Source: Lachnospiraceae bacterium
Lineage (GTDB): Bacteria; Bacillota; Clostridia; Lachnospirales; Lachnospiraceae
Direction: 5' to 3'
Assembly (NCBI GenBank): GCA_017535945.1
Contig: JAFXTJ010000062.1
Span: 1 to 44,225, forward strand
Length of the DNA stretch: 44,225 bases
The notes below the pieces were generated by a model that saw only the letters and a list, made by a program, of their open reading frames with translations, was not told the origin of the DNA and did not search any database. Shown one piece after another: positions 34,988 to 43,524 of the stretch (position 1 is its first letter; the number at the start of each line of letters is the position of its first letter). A program made the translations under genes and the position numbers.

Positions 34988-36831
34988 GCGGCAGAAAGAA
35001 AAAGAGAATAAGACGGGAGACCGTACGGAGCAGGAACCGGCTCTTAAAAGGTAAGGATCTCCTGTTTCTGCGGATCCTGTCCGCGGGGATCATGTTTGCC
35101 ATCGTGGGTGTCTGCGTCCTATGTACGTGGATGCTCCTCAGGCATACGGATGAGGAACCCGGACAGGATCTGCTGTCGGAGCAGATCGAGCCCGTCGCGG
35201 AGGAAGTCTTCACGGCGGAGGTGCTCCATGAAGATGTGCTGGAGGGGATCGTGCTGGCCGGCACGGGGGTGCGCGATGCACTGGCGCTGCGCCCGGAGGA
35301 GATGGAACTGTCGGCGGAAGCCGCTGCTGAATTTGCGGAAGTGGATTCTGTCCGCGTGGGCAGCGGCAATGTGACGATCTCCGTGACCTCGCCCGGTCTG
35401 CTCAAGAGCGACGACAAGTATTACTACCTCTTTGAGGAGATGATCTGGGAGGACGGCCCGGCGGCTGACGCGGAGCCCGTGAGCAAGTGCTACAAGGATG
35501 CGCAGGTCTCCTTTACTCTGGATATGAAACGCGGGACGACGGCCTCGCGGCTGTTTTCCCGTTTCTATGTGGCGGTGAAGCAGGGAGGCAGCTATCTCCC
35601 GGTGAGCGCCTCCAAATATGTGGAGAATCCGGAAGCACTCGCTTCCTTCAATTATTCCGGCAGCAAGCACCGGTCCAAGAAAGGTCTCCTGATCGATCCG
35701 CTGAAGACCGGCGGCAACGAGTGGGATGATCTGGGCGTACAGTACGCGACCTACAATTTCCCGCTGTCGCACATCCTCGGCGGGACCTCCAACGCCGCCT
35801 ATCCCACGGTGTCCTACACCTATCACGGCAAGACCTGGTATTTCAACGGCGCCCATCTGCACGAGTACGATTATCTGTTCTCGACGATGACGAAAAAAGG
35901 CATCGACATCACCGGGATCATCCTGGACAATGCCCCGGTGTCCGCCTATCCGGAATTCACGCATCCGCAGGCCCGCTCCGGTTCCACGGCACCGTATTAC
36001 ATGTTTAACGGGGCGACGGCGGACGGTGTCGAAGCGATCGGCGCGGTGGCGTCCTTCCTCGCGAGCCGTTACTCCGATACGACGCACGGCCGCGTGCAGA
36101 ACTGGATCATCGGCAACGAGGTCAACGCACGCCGGGAATGGAACTATATGGCGAGCGGGACTTCGCTGGAGGCCTATACCAATGCCTATGCAAAAGCGTA
36201 TCGCGTCTTCTACAACGCGATCAAGTCCGTCAACGGCGGCGCCGGTGTCTATATCTGTCTGGACCAGCAGTGGGACAGGAATAAGAGCAACAATCCGGAC
36301 TACGATGCCAGGGATCTGCTGGATCTCTTCGCCGCGGACATCCGCAAGCACGGAGATATCGACTGGGGACTGGCTTACCATCCGTATTCCGTGCCGCTGA
36401 CGCAGACGGCCTTCTGGAAATCCAATTCGCTGGTGACGAACGGGGCGGATACCTCCTTCATCACCATGAAGAATATCGGCGTGCTGACGAACTACATGCA
36501 CGGGGAGCACCTGTTAAAGAAGAACGGGGAGGTGCGCTCGATCATCCTGAGCGAGCAGGGGTATTCCTCCACATCCGGACAGGAGCTGCAGGCGGCGGCC
36601 TTTGCCTATGCCTACAAGATCGCGGCGGCCAACCCCGACATCGACATCTTCATCTATGCCAGGGAATCCGACCATTCGGTCGAAGTGGCACAGAATCTGG
36701 CGCTGGGCCTCAACGGGATCGGCGGCGGACATAAGCGGGTCTACGAGGTTTACAAGCACATCGACAGAGAGGACAGTGCATCATATACCGATTTCGCGTT
36801 GGGCATCATCGGCATCTCGGGATGGCCGTAA
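34984..36831 (+). CDS. Membrane-anchored DUF5722-like glycoside hydrolase
   Basis: 615 aa from a TTG start that overlaps the putP stop (TTGA). The N-terminus is strongly basic (SGRKKKRIRRETVRSRNR), followed by one hydrophobic span (residues about 26-52), so the body is anchored outside the membrane. Residues about 90-230 form a beta-rich domain. Residues about 250-610 look like a (beta/alpha)8 barrel of the DUF5722 family, with WIIGNEVN (Glu379) and ILSEQGY (Glu524) in the positions of the acid/base and nucleophile of clan GH-A enzymes. The substrate is unknown. The start is weakly supported because no good RBS is seen; coupling to putP would explain that. Confidence 0.8.
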   Translation: MSGRKKKRIRRETVRSRNRLLKGKDLLFLRILSAGIMFAIVGVCVLCTWMLLRHTDEEPGQDLLSEQIEPVAEEVFTAEVLHEDVLEGIVLAGTGVRDALALRPEEMELSAEAAAEFAEVDSVRVGSGNVTISVTSPGLLKSDDKYYYLFEEMIWEDGPAADAEPVSKCYKDAQVSFTLDMKRGTTASRLFSRFYVAVKQGGSYLPVSASKYVENPEALASFNYSGSKHRSKKGLLIDPLKTGGNEWDDLGVQYATYNFPLSHILGGTSNAAYPTVSYTYHGKTWYFNGAHLHEYDYLFSTMTKKGIDITGIILDNAPVSAYPEFTHPQARSGSTAPYYMFNGATADGVEAIGAVASFLASRYSDTTHGRVQNWIIGNEVNARREWNYMASGTSLEAYTNAYAKAYRVFYNAIKSVNGGAGVYICLDQQWDRNKSNNPDYDARDLLDLFAADIRKHGDIDWGLAYHPYSVPLTQTAFWKSNSLVTNGADTSFITMKNIGVLTNYMHGEHLLKKNGEVRSIILSEQGYSSTSGQELQAAAFAYAYKIAAANPDIDIFIYARESDHSVEVAQNLALGLNGIGGGHKRVYEVYKHIDREDSASYTDFALGIIGISGWP

Positions 36832-36896
36832 GCGCGGAAGACCGGTTGAGAGACGTAACAGCCGTATGAACGGCGGATCATGAAAGGAGCAGCAGC

Positions 36897-38063
36897 ATGA
36901 ACACAGCGGAAGAAGCATTAAAGCGTCACGAAGAATGGCAGGGGAAGCTGACGGTCACCTCCAAGGCGGCGGTGAAGAGCGCGGAGGATCTGGCAATCGC
37001 CTATACGCCCGGTGTGGCGGAGCCCTGCAAACTGATCGCGGAAGATCCGAAGCTGGCCTATAAGTATACGATCAAATCCAATACGATCGCCGTCGTCTCC
37101 GACGGGAGCGCGGTCCTCGGACTCGGCAACATCGGCCCCTACGCGGCGATGCCCGTCATGGAGGGCAAGGCGGTGCTCTTCAAGGAATTCGGCGGTGTCA
37201 ACGCCGTGCCGATCTGTCTTGACACGCAGGATACCGAAGAGATCATCAAAGCGGTGAAGCAGCTGGCCCCCGGTTTCGGCGGCTTCAATCTGGAGGACAT
37301 CAGCGCTCCCAGATGCTTCGAGATCGAGGAGCGGCTGAAGAAGGAGCTGAATGTGCCCGTCTTCCACGACGATCAGCACGGCACGGCCATCATCGTGCTG
37401 GCCGGACTGACGAACGCGCTGCGGCTCTTAAAAAGAGAGAAGAAGGACACCCGCGTGGTGGTCTCCGGCGCCGGCGCAGCCGGTGTGGCGATCTCAAAGC
37501 TCATGATGCGCGCAGGAATAACAGATGTTATTTTATGCGACCGGAAAGGTGTGATCTGCAGGGAGACCGCCGGCAGCAACAAGACAAAGCTCGAGATGAT
37601 CGAGATCACCAATCCGCGCAGCGTACAGGGGAGTCTGGCGGATGCTTTGAAGGATGCGGATGTCTTCGTGGGCGTCTCCGCGCCCGGCATCGTGACCCGG
37701 GAGATGATCGCCTCCATGCGGCCGGATCCCATCATCTTCGCCATGTCCAACCCCGTGCCGGAGATCATGCCGGACGAGGCCAAGGCAGGCGGCGCCAGGA
37801 TCATCGGCACCGGCCGGAGTGATTTCCCCAACCAGGTCAACAATGTCCTGGTCTTCCCGGGCATCTTCAAGGGCGCACTGGAAGGACATGCCAGACAGAT
37901 CACGGAGGAGATGAAGCTCGCGGCGGCGGATGCCATCGCCTCTCTCGTGGACGACGCGACGCTCGATGAAGATCACATCCTGCCCGCAGCCTTTGATCCG
38001 CGCGTTGCCGATGCGGTCTCCGCCGCTGTCCGGGCGCATATCACGGAGGATAACAGGATCTGA
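36897..38063 (+). CDS. NAD(P)-dependent malic enzyme
   Basis: 388 aa, the short bacterial malic enzyme that decarboxylates malate to pyruvate. Malic N-domain: LAIAYTPGVAEPCK with the catalytic Tyr36, GLGNIGPYAAMPVMEGKAVLFK split across the metal and lysine regions, then FHDDQHGTAI with the metal-binding Asp pair. The NAD domain has VVSGAGAAGVAI. FAMSNPVPEI is the substrate loop. RBS AAAGGAGC precedes ATG 36897. A hairpin terminator follows, overlapping the rho promoter. The gene holds a perfectly palindromic copy of the AT-rich motif at 37517. Cofactor preference cannot be read with confidence. Confidence 0.94.
   Translation: MNTAEEALKRHEEWQGKLTVTSKAAVKSAEDLAIAYTPGVAEPCKLIAEDPKLAYKYTIKSNTIAVVSDGSAVLGLGNIGPYAAMPVMEGKAVLFKEFGGVNAVPICLDTQDTEEIIKAVKQLAPGFGGFNLEDISAPRCFEIEERLKKELNVPVFHDDQHGTAIIVLAGLTNALRLLKREKKDTRVVVSGAGAAGVAISKLMMRAGITDVILCDRKGVICRETAGSNKTKLEMIEITNPRSVQGSLADALKDADVFVGVSAPGIVTREMIASMRPDPIIFAMSNPVPEIMPDEAKAGGARIIGTGRSDFPNQVNNVLVFPGIFKGALEGHARQITEEMKLAAADAIASLVDDATLDEDHILPAAFDPRVADAVSAAVRAHITEDNRI
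37517..37532 (+). repeat. AT-rich motif in the malic enzyme gene, perfect palindrome AATAACAGATGTTATT
   Basis: AATAACA and TGTTATT are exact inverted arms around GA, the most symmetric copy in the window. Read as ATA-ACA-GAT-GTT-ATT-TTA, codons rare in this gene. Confidence 0.65.
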
Positions 38064-38094
38064 CGAAAAAAGCCTGTTGCTTTTCGTGTTTTCT
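38064..38094 (+). terminator. Terminator after the malic enzyme gene
   Basis: ACGAAAA pairs with TTTTCGT, and AGC with GCT inside, with two bulged A; GTTTTCTT follows. The right arm overlaps the -35 box of the rho promoter. Confidence 0.6.
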
Positions 38095-38105
38095 TGCGCT
38101 ATAAT
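38077..38105 (+). promoter_or_regulatory. Promoter of rho
   Basis: TTGCTT (38077-38082), 17-base spacer, TATAAT (38100-38105). It leaves a leader of roughly 145 bases before the rho start, with no ORF or strong hairpin that I can see. Rho genes are often self-regulated through such leaders. Confidence 0.7.
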
Positions 38106-38255
38106 ACGACCGTCTAATTCTTACGGCAGTAAGGGAGCCGGTCGAACATTTACCCAGAAGAGACGAGAACAGTACAGTACAGAGATACAGGTTAACAGAA
38201 ACAGATCCATCAGGACAGAACAGGCATATCCGGGCATTATGCAGAGAGGAAGTGT

Positions 38256-39698
38256 ATGACTAATCTGAAAGAGAAACTCGAGTCCCTCCCGTTGACACAG
38301 CTCAAGGAGATGGCGAAAGCATGCGGCTTGAAAGGCGTATCGGTGATGAAGAAGGCCGATGTGATCGAGCTGCTGCTGGCGGAGGAGGCAAAGAGAGACA
38401 CGGCGGCCGCCAAGCCGCAGGAGAGCGCGGCACCCGCGCCCGCGCCGGCACAGAAAAGCGCGGCGCCGGAGCGGCAGGCAGCTGCCGCTGAGACGGAACC
38501 GGCATCCGCCGAGAAGAACCAGGAGGGCAGCTCCGCCGGCGAGGTGGCAGCGGAGAAGAGCGATCTGGACAGCGGGATGGAGGCCAACGGGATCCTCGAG
38601 GTCATGCCTGACGGCTACGGATTCATCCGCAGCGCGAACTATCTGCCCGGCGAGAACGATGTCTATGTGGCACCCAGCCAGATCCGCCGGTTCAATCTCA
38701 AGACGGGGGATATCCTCGTCGGCAATACCAGAGTCAAGACACAGGGTGAGAAGTTCAGCGCCCTGCTCTATGTGAAATCGGTCAACGGCTATCATCCCGA
38801 AGCGGCTTCCAAGAGACGCAACTTCGAGGATATGACGCCGATCTTCCCGGAGCAGAAGCTGGTGCTGGAGCGCCCCGGCTCCTCGATCGCCATGCGCATC
38901 ATGGATCTCATCTGCCCCGTCGGCAAGGGACAGCGCGGCATGATCGTCTCGCCGCCCAAGGCCGGCAAGACGACTCTGTTAAAGGATGTGGCCAAATCCG
39001 TTAAGGCGAACAATCCCGATATCCACATGATCATCCTCCTGATCGACGAACGTCCGGAGGAAGTCACGGATATCAAGGAGACGATCGAGGGTCCCAATGT
39101 AGAAGTGATCTATTCCACCTTTGACGAGACGCCCGAGCATCACCGCCGCGTCTCGGAGATGGTGATCGAACGCGCCAAGCGTCTGGTCGAGCACGGACGG
39201 GACGTGATGATCCTGCTGGATTCCATCACGCGTCTCACCCGCGCCTACAACCTGGTCGTGACACCCTCCGGCCGCACACTTTCCGGCGGCCTGGATCCCG
39301 CGGCACTGCACATGCCCAAGCGCTTCTTCGGCGCGGCGCGCAACATGCGCGAGGGCGGGAGCCTCACGATCCTCGCGACGGCGCTCATCGAGACGGGCTC
39401 CAAGATGGACGATGTCGTCTACGAGGAATTCAAGGGCACCGGCAATATGGAGATGATCCTCGACCGCAAGCTGCAGGAACGCCGTGTCTTCCCTGCCATC
39501 AACATCCCCAAGTCCGGAACCCGCAGAGAAGATCTGCTGCTGTCCAGACAGGAGATGGAGGCGGTGGCCATCATGCGCCGCGGTTACAACGGCATGAAGG
39601 GTGACGAAGCGGTGGATCAGATCATCAATCTCTTCTCAAGGACTAGGACAAATCCCGAATTCGTCAACATGATCCTGAAGCAGATGGTGAGATTTTAA
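38256..39698 (+). CDS. rho: Transcription termination factor Rho
   Basis: 480 aa, longer than the ~420 of E. coli Rho because of an insertion. Residues 3-45 are the Rho N domain ([21 protein letters not shown]). Residues about 48-108 are an Ala/Pro/Glu/Lys-rich disordered insertion, common in Clostridia and Actinobacteria. The RNA-binding cold-shock-like domain follows ([15 protein letters not shown]). The ATPase domain has Walker A PPKAGKTT (residues 233-240), [12 protein letters not shown], Walker [11 protein letters not shown] and the R/Q loops. Rho is a hexameric RNA translocase that ends transcription. It follows its own promoter; GAGAGGAAG lies before ATG 38256. Confidence 0.97.
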   Translation: MTNLKEKLESLPLTQLKEMAKACGLKGVSVMKKADVIELLLAEEAKRDTAAAKPQESAAPAPAPAQKSAAPERQAAAAETEPASAEKNQEGSSAGEVAAEKSDLDSGMEANGILEVMPDGYGFIRSANYLPGENDVYVAPSQIRRFNLKTGDILVGNTRVKTQGEKFSALLYVKSVNGYHPEAASKRRNFEDMTPIFPEQKLVLERPGSSIAMRIMDLICPVGKGQRGMIVSPPKAGKTTLLKDVAKSVKANNPDIHMIILLIDERPEEVTDIKETIEGPNVEVIYSTFDETPEHHRRVSEMVIERAKRLVEHGRDVMILLDSITRLTRAYNLVVTPSGRTLSGGLDPAALHMPKRFFGAARNMREGGSLTILATALIETGSKMDDVVYEEFKGTGNMEMILDRKLQERRVFPAINIPKSGTRREDLLLSRQEMEAVAIMRRGYNGMKGDEAVDQIINLFSRTRTNPEFVNMILKQMVRF

Positions 39699-39729
39699 GC
39701 CTGTTTTTCCACCTGTTCTACATTTGCCG

Positions 39730-39758
39730 TTGACATGCGATTTGGCAAGTGGTAGAAT
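39730..39758 (+). promoter_or_regulatory. Promoter of tRNA-Thr
   Basis: TTGACA (39730-39735), 17-base spacer, TAGAAT (39753-39758), about 38 bases before the tRNA. It may also serve the SCP2-domain gene. Confidence 0.75.
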
Positions 39759-39796
39759 ATCCGCGTTGACCCGGCGTGATTATCTGACCGGATCAG

Positions 39797-39869
39797 GCTG
39801 GCGTAGCACAGTCGGTAGTGCGTCGCATTGGTAGTGCGGAGGTCACGGGTCCGATTCCCGTCGCCAGCT
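39797..39869 (+). tRNA. tRNA-Thr(GGU)
   Basis: Acceptor GCTGGCG/CGCCAGC, anticodon arm TCGCA-TTGGTAG-TGCGG with anticodon GGT, T arm ACGGG-TCCGATT-CCCGT. CCA is not encoded. A run of T follows the acceptor stem directly. Confidence 0.93.
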
Positions 39870-39935
39870 TTTTCCACAGCCACAGAACCGTATAAGGAAG
39901 CATGAAGAGTTTACAGATGCAGAAAGGGGACAATC

Positions 39936-40430
39936 ATGACCTATGAAGAAATCGTTGCCAAAGTAAAAAAGCATTTCCAGGGCTTCAAGCCTGCGAGCGC
40001 GGAGGACCGCCTTGCTGTACAGGTTGATATCACCGGTGAGGGCGAGGGTGCATTCTACATCGAGATCGCGGACGGCAGGATCGCCGTGGAGCCTTACGAG
40101 TATTATGAGCATGATATTAAGGTGACGGCTCCCGCGGACGCGCTGCTTGAGGTGGTGGACGGCAAGACGGATCTGATCAATGCCAATCTCACCGGCAAGC
40201 TCCATGCGGAGGGTGACCTCGGCAAGGCCGAGATCCTCGGCAATCTTGTGAAGAGTGCCGCGAAGAAGGCATCGGCTGCGAAGAAGCCCGCTGCCAAGAA
40301 GACAACGGCCGCGAAGAAGCCCGCCGCGAAGAAGACGACGGCTGCGAAGAAGCCTGCCGCCAAGAAGCCTGCGGCCAAGAAGACAACGGCTGCGAAGAAG
40401 CCCGCTGCAAAGAAGACTGCGGCGAAATAA
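39936..40430 (+). CDS. SCP2 sterol-carrier-like domain fused to a histone-H1-like Lys/Ala/Pro tail
   Basis: 164 aa. Residues 1-105 resemble an SCP2 lipid-carrier domain (GEGAFYIEIADGRIAVEP, then DIKVTAPADALLEVVDGKTD and the glycine-rich GKLHAEGDLGKAEILGNLVK end), a fold that binds hydrophobic ligands. Residues 106-164 are repeats of AAKKPAAKKTT, a basic tail like that of bacterial H1-like nucleoid proteins. The tail would bind DNA or RNA, or another acidic surface such as phospholipid. AGAAAGGGGAC precedes ATG 39936. It stands between tRNA-Thr and metF, both on the same strand. The cellular role is unknown; I know of no characterised protein with this pairing. Confidence 0.85.
   Translation: MTYEEIVAKVKKHFQGFKPASAEDRLAVQVDITGEGEGAFYIEIADGRIAVEPYEYYEHDIKVTAPADALLEVVDGKTDLINANLTGKLHAEGDLGKAEILGNLVKSAAKKASAAKKPAAKKTTAAKKPAAKKTTAAKKPAAKKPAAKKTTAAKKPAAKKTAAK
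40270..40427 (+). repeat. Tandem 33-bp-type repeats encoding AAKKPAAKKTT
   Basis: Imperfect tandem units (33 bases, one unit shortened or rearranged) form the basic tail of the SCP2-domain protein. Prone to length change between strains. Confidence 0.8.
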
Positions 40431-40461
40431 GGACCGCTTATTGCGGATGCGAACTGTGACG

Positions 40462-40486
40462 ATTCCCACGGCTTTGCCGTGGGAAT
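40462..40486 (+). terminator. Perfect 11-bp hairpin between the SCP2 gene and metF
   Basis: ATTCCCACGGC pairs exactly with GCCGTGGGAAT around TTT. There is no U tract after it (TGCTATACC), so it may be a Rho-assisted terminator, an mRNA 3'-end stabiliser or a leader element of metF rather than a classical terminator. Confidence 0.5.
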
Positions 40487-40511
40487 TGCTATACCTGCGG
40501 GGGATAACGGG

Positions 40512-41384
40512 ATGAAAGTATCGGAGATTCTGAAGAACAATGAAGTGACTCTTTCGTTTGAAGTCTTTCCGCCCAAGACGGATGCCTCCTTTGCGGATGT
40601 GGCACGGGCGGCCGGGGAGATCGCGGCGATGAAGCCGCATTTCATGAGTGTGACCTACGGCGCCGGCGGCAATACGGCGGCCAATACGGCCCAGCTGGCG
40701 GAGCAGCTGCAGAAAGAGCATGACGTGACCGTGCTGGCGCATCTGACCTGCGTCGCGGCGTCCAGAGACGATGTCCGCCGGATGCTTACGGATTACAGGA
40801 GCCGCGGGATCGAGAACATCATGGCCCTGCGCGGGGATATCCCCAAGGACGGCAAACGGAGTGAGGATTATCTCTACGCCGTGGACCTGATCCGTGATAT
40901 CCGCGAGATCGCGGGACCGGACACCTTCTGCATCGGCGGCGCCTGCTATCCCGAGGGACACGTGGAGTGCGAGCGCCAGTCCGAGGATATCGCCCACTTA
41001 AAGGAAAAGGTCGAGGCGGGCTGCTCCTTCCTCACGACCCAGATGTTCTTTGATAACAATACGCTCTATAACTTCCTCTACCGGATCCGCGAGGCCGGGA
41101 TCGAGGTCCCCGTGCTGCCCGGCATCATGCCGATCACCAACAAAAAGCAGGTGGCGCGGAGCGTGGCGCTCTCCGGAGCGACGGTCCCGCAGCGCTTCCG
41201 CACGATGGTGGACCGCTACGGCGACGATCCCCGTAAGATGCAGCAGGCGGGTGTGATCTACGCCGCGGAGCAGATCATCGATCTCATCGCCAACGGCGTG
41301 AACCATATCCATGTGTATTCCATGAACAAGCCCGAGATCGTTGAGGGGATCCTGAACAGCTTCTCCGCCATTCTCGGGAGGTGA
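40512..41384 (+). CDS. metF: Methylenetetrahydrofolate reductase
   Basis: 290 aa, usual for bacterial MetF, a flavoprotein reducing 5,10-methylene- to 5-methyl-tetrahydrofolate for methionine synthesis. Landmarks: TLSFEVFPPKTD, MSVTYGAGGN, HLTCVAASRDD, ENIMALRGDIPKDG, then the TTQMFFDNNTLYNFLYRIREAG split near residue 180, and PVLPGIMPI. ATG 40512 is preferred; an in-frame start at 40479 would place the N-terminus inside the upstream hairpin. The stop overlaps or abuts the K+ channel gene, whose ATG lies 12 bases later, so the two are likely co-transcribed. Confidence 0.95.
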   Translation: MKVSEILKNNEVTLSFEVFPPKTDASFADVARAAGEIAAMKPHFMSVTYGAGGNTAANTAQLAEQLQKEHDVTVLAHLTCVAASRDDVRRMLTDYRSRGIENIMALRGDIPKDGKRSEDYLYAVDLIRDIREIAGPDTFCIGGACYPEGHVECERQSEDIAHLKEKVEAGCSFLTTQMFFDNNTLYNFLYRIREAGIEVPVLPGIMPITNKKQVARSVALSGATVPQRFRTMVDRYGDDPRKMQQAGVIYAAEQIIDLIANGVNHIHVYSMNKPEIVEGILNSFSAILGR

Positions 41385-41395
41385 CGGGACATTTT

Positions 41396-42625
41396 ATGAA
41401 GGGATCCGCCGGTACAGGGAAACAGCTCTTTTGCAAGATCCGTGCACAGATCTTTGATCTGGTTTCCGTTAAGGTCATCAATGACCGCGCCAACCAGATC
41501 TATGATATTGTGAGCACTCTTGTTCTTATCCTGAACCTGGCGGTCAGTTTTGCACTCACCTTTGATACCGTTGCTCAGGCGCACGGCGGTCTGCTGCGCG
41601 GCATCGAATCGGTGACGGTCTTTCTTTTCGCCGTGGACTATGTGCTGCGGCTTCTGACCGCGGGACTGCTGTATGAGGAGCAGAAGAGCGAGATCAAGTC
41701 CCTCCTGCTGTACATCTTTTCCATCGCGGGGCTTATCGATCTGCTGTCGTTCCTGCCCTATTATCTGCCGATCTTCTTCCCGGCGGGGACGGCCGCCTTC
41801 CGGATGTTCCGTGTGGCCAGGATCTTCCGCCTCTTCCGGATCAACGCCTATTATGACTCCCTCAATGTCATCACGGAGGTCATCGTCTCCAAGAAGCAGC
41901 AGCTGCTCTCCTCGGTTTTCATCCTCGCGGTGCTCATGACGGCCTCCAGCCTGTGCATGTATTCGCTCGAGCACGAAGCGCAGCCCGAGGTCTTCACCAA
42001 CGCCTTTTCCGGGATCTGGTGGTCGGTATCCACACTGCTGACCGTCGGCTACGGCGATATCTATCCCGTGACCTATGTGGGCAAGCTCTTCGGGATCTGT
42101 ATCACCTTTCTGGGAGTCCTGGTAGTGGCGGTCCCCACCGGTATCATCAGCGCCGGCTTCGTGGAACAGTACACACGGCTGAAGCGGATCGGCGAGATCG
42201 CCCAGGAAGAGGACGTCAAATTTGTTAAATTGAAATTGAATAAAGACGATGCGTGGTGCAGCAAAGCCATCTCCGACCTACGGCTCCCGCACGGAATCCT
42301 GATCGCGGGTGTGCAGAGGAACGGAGAGATCCTCATCCCGCGCGGAGATCTGGTCCTGCAGATGACCGATCTGGTCATTCTTGCTGCGGAGGCGGTACAG
42401 GATGATCAGCCGGTCAACATTAAGGAGGTCCTCCTGAAAGCGAATCATCCCTGGAACGGATGCGAGATCCGCAACCTGGATATCTCCAGACAGAGTTTTA
42501 TCGTATTGATCAAGAGAGGGAACGATTCGATCCTCCCGAAGGGCAGTCTGATGCTCCGGGAGGGAGACAGGGTGTTTGTCTATTCCGTGGGTGCCGCGGC
42601 ACGCCACGATATGTTCGAATTCTGA
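41396..42625 (+). CDS. Six-transmembrane voltage-gated-type K+ channel with C-terminal RCK/TrkA-C domain
   Basis: 409 aa. S1-S4 occupy residues about 35-160; S4 is RMFRVARIFRLFRI, with arginines every third residue as in voltage sensors. S5, pore and S6 follow, with the selectivity filter TVGYGD (residues 216-221) and an S6 rich in Gly/Val (GICITFLGVLVVAVPTG). After a charged linker, residues about 285-405 form TrkA-C-like ligand-binding lobes (LPHGILIAGVQRNGEILIPR; GSLMLREGDRVFVYS), one apparently repeated. It conducts K+ across the cell membrane, gated by voltage and perhaps a cytoplasmic ligand. ATG 41396 is taken; GTG 41381 overlapping the metF stop is the alternative. Confidence 0.9.
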   Translation: MKGSAGTGKQLFCKIRAQIFDLVSVKVINDRANQIYDIVSTLVLILNLAVSFALTFDTVAQAHGGLLRGIESVTVFLFAVDYVLRLLTAGLLYEEQKSEIKSLLLYIFSIAGLIDLLSFLPYYLPIFFPAGTAAFRMFRVARIFRLFRINAYYDSLNVITEVIVSKKQQLLSSVFILAVLMTASSLCMYSLEHEAQPEVFTNAFSGIWWSVSTLLTVGYGDIYPVTYVGKLFGICITFLGVLVVAVPTGIISAGFVEQYTRLKRIGEIAQEEDVKFVKLKLNKDDAWCSKAISDLRLPHGILIAGVQRNGEILIPRGDLVLQMTDLVILAAEAVQDDQPVNIKEVLLKANHPWNGCEIRNLDISRQSFIVLIKRGNDSILPKGSLMLREGDRVFVYSVGAAARHDMFEF

Positions 42626-42649
42626 GGAATGCCGGTTCCGGCGTGAAAG

Positions 42650-43513
42650 TCAGCTCTTTTTCTTCTCCATGATGGCATCGATGGAAGCCATGCAGGCGGC
42701 ACGGAAGCCGTTTTTTTCGAGCGCCTGCACGCCGCAGATCGTGGTGCCTGCGGGTGAGCAGACCCGGTCCTTGAGGACGCCGGGGTGTTCCCCGGTCTCC
42801 AGAGCGAGTTTTGCGGAGCCCAGTACGGACTGGGCGATGAGACGGTAGGCGTCGGCGCGCGGGATGCCGTATTTGACGGCCGCGTCCCCGTAGGCCTCGA
42901 GCAGCAGATCCACAAAAGCGGGAGAGCAGCCGGTGAGCGCTCCGCCGATCCCCATGAGGGAAGAGGGGAGCTCGTGAACGAGCCCAAGGGCAGAGAGCAG
43001 GAAGAGAAGTGCTTCCCGCTCTTCCGGTGTCAATGAGTTTTCCTGCTCCACGAGGAAGACGCCTTCCCCGACCATGGCGGGCGTATTGGGCATGATGCAT
43101 TGCACGCGCACGGTATCGATGAGGGCTTCGGGCTCTTCGGCGTCCTCTTCACTGTCCGTCTCCGCGCGTAGCGAGACGGAGAGGGAGGCGAGGAGGTAAC
43201 TGAATCTGTTGTAGTCCCAGCCGGCGGCGACGGAAACCAGCGCCTTGCCGGAGAGCGCTTCGCCGATCTCCCCGAGAACCTGCTCGATCTGATAGGGCTT
43301 GCATGCGATGAAGATCATGTCGGAAGCTTCTGCCAGCGCAACGGGGCTGTCGGCCGGCGTGAAGCCGATCCGCTTCGCGTTACTTTCCAGCTTGTCCCTG
43401 TGCGGCGCATAGGCCAGAATATCCGTGCCGGGTATGTTGCAGGTGTTGATGAAGCCCTCGCAGAGCGCCTGGGCCATATTTCCCATGCCGATAAATCCGA
43501 TCTTCATCTTCAT
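42650..43513 (-). CDS. proC: Pyrroline-5-carboxylate reductase
   Basis: 287 aa. ProC makes proline from pyrroline-5-carboxylate with NAD(P)H. The Rossmann start is KIGFIGMGNMAQAL (from residue 4), then IFIACKPYQIEQVL, VQCIMPNTPAMVGEG, and a C-terminal dimer domain with GIGGALTGCSPAFVDLLLEAY and the SPAGTTICGVQALE end motif. The middle carries an acidic insertion (DSEEDAEEPEA, near residue 120) not usual in the family. AGGAGG lies seven bases before ATG 43513. It follows the nucleotidase gene by 11 bases on the same strand, so they are co-transcribed. Confidence 0.95.
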   Translation of the reverse strand: MKMKIGFIGMGNMAQALCEGFINTCNIPGTDILAYAPHRDKLESNAKRIGFTPADSPVALAEASDMIFIACKPYQIEQVLGEIGEALSGKALVSVAAGWDYNRFSYLLASLSVSLRAETDSEEDAEEPEALIDTVRVQCIMPNTPAMVGEGVFLVEQENSLTPEEREALLFLLSALGLVHELPSSLMGIGGALTGCSPAFVDLLLEAYGDAAVKYGIPRADAYRLIAQSVLGSAKLALETGEHPGVLKDRVCSPAGTTICGVQALEKNGFRAACMASIDAIMEKKKS

Positions 43514-43524
43514 TTGGTGGCCTC

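Noticed and set aside
41041-41060. GATAACAATACG in metF as a motif copy
   Set aside because: Shares only GATAACA; explained by the Asp-Asn-Asn-Thr codons and lacking the right half.
42215-42245. AT-rich island in the K+ channel gene
   Set aside because: It encodes a Lys/Leu/Asn-rich linker and shows no alignment to the dispersed motif.
42631-42648. Bidirectional terminator between the K+ channel gene and proC
   Set aside because: GCCGG/CCGGC forms only a five-pair hairpin with a two-base loop, and the T run nearby is proC coding sequence.
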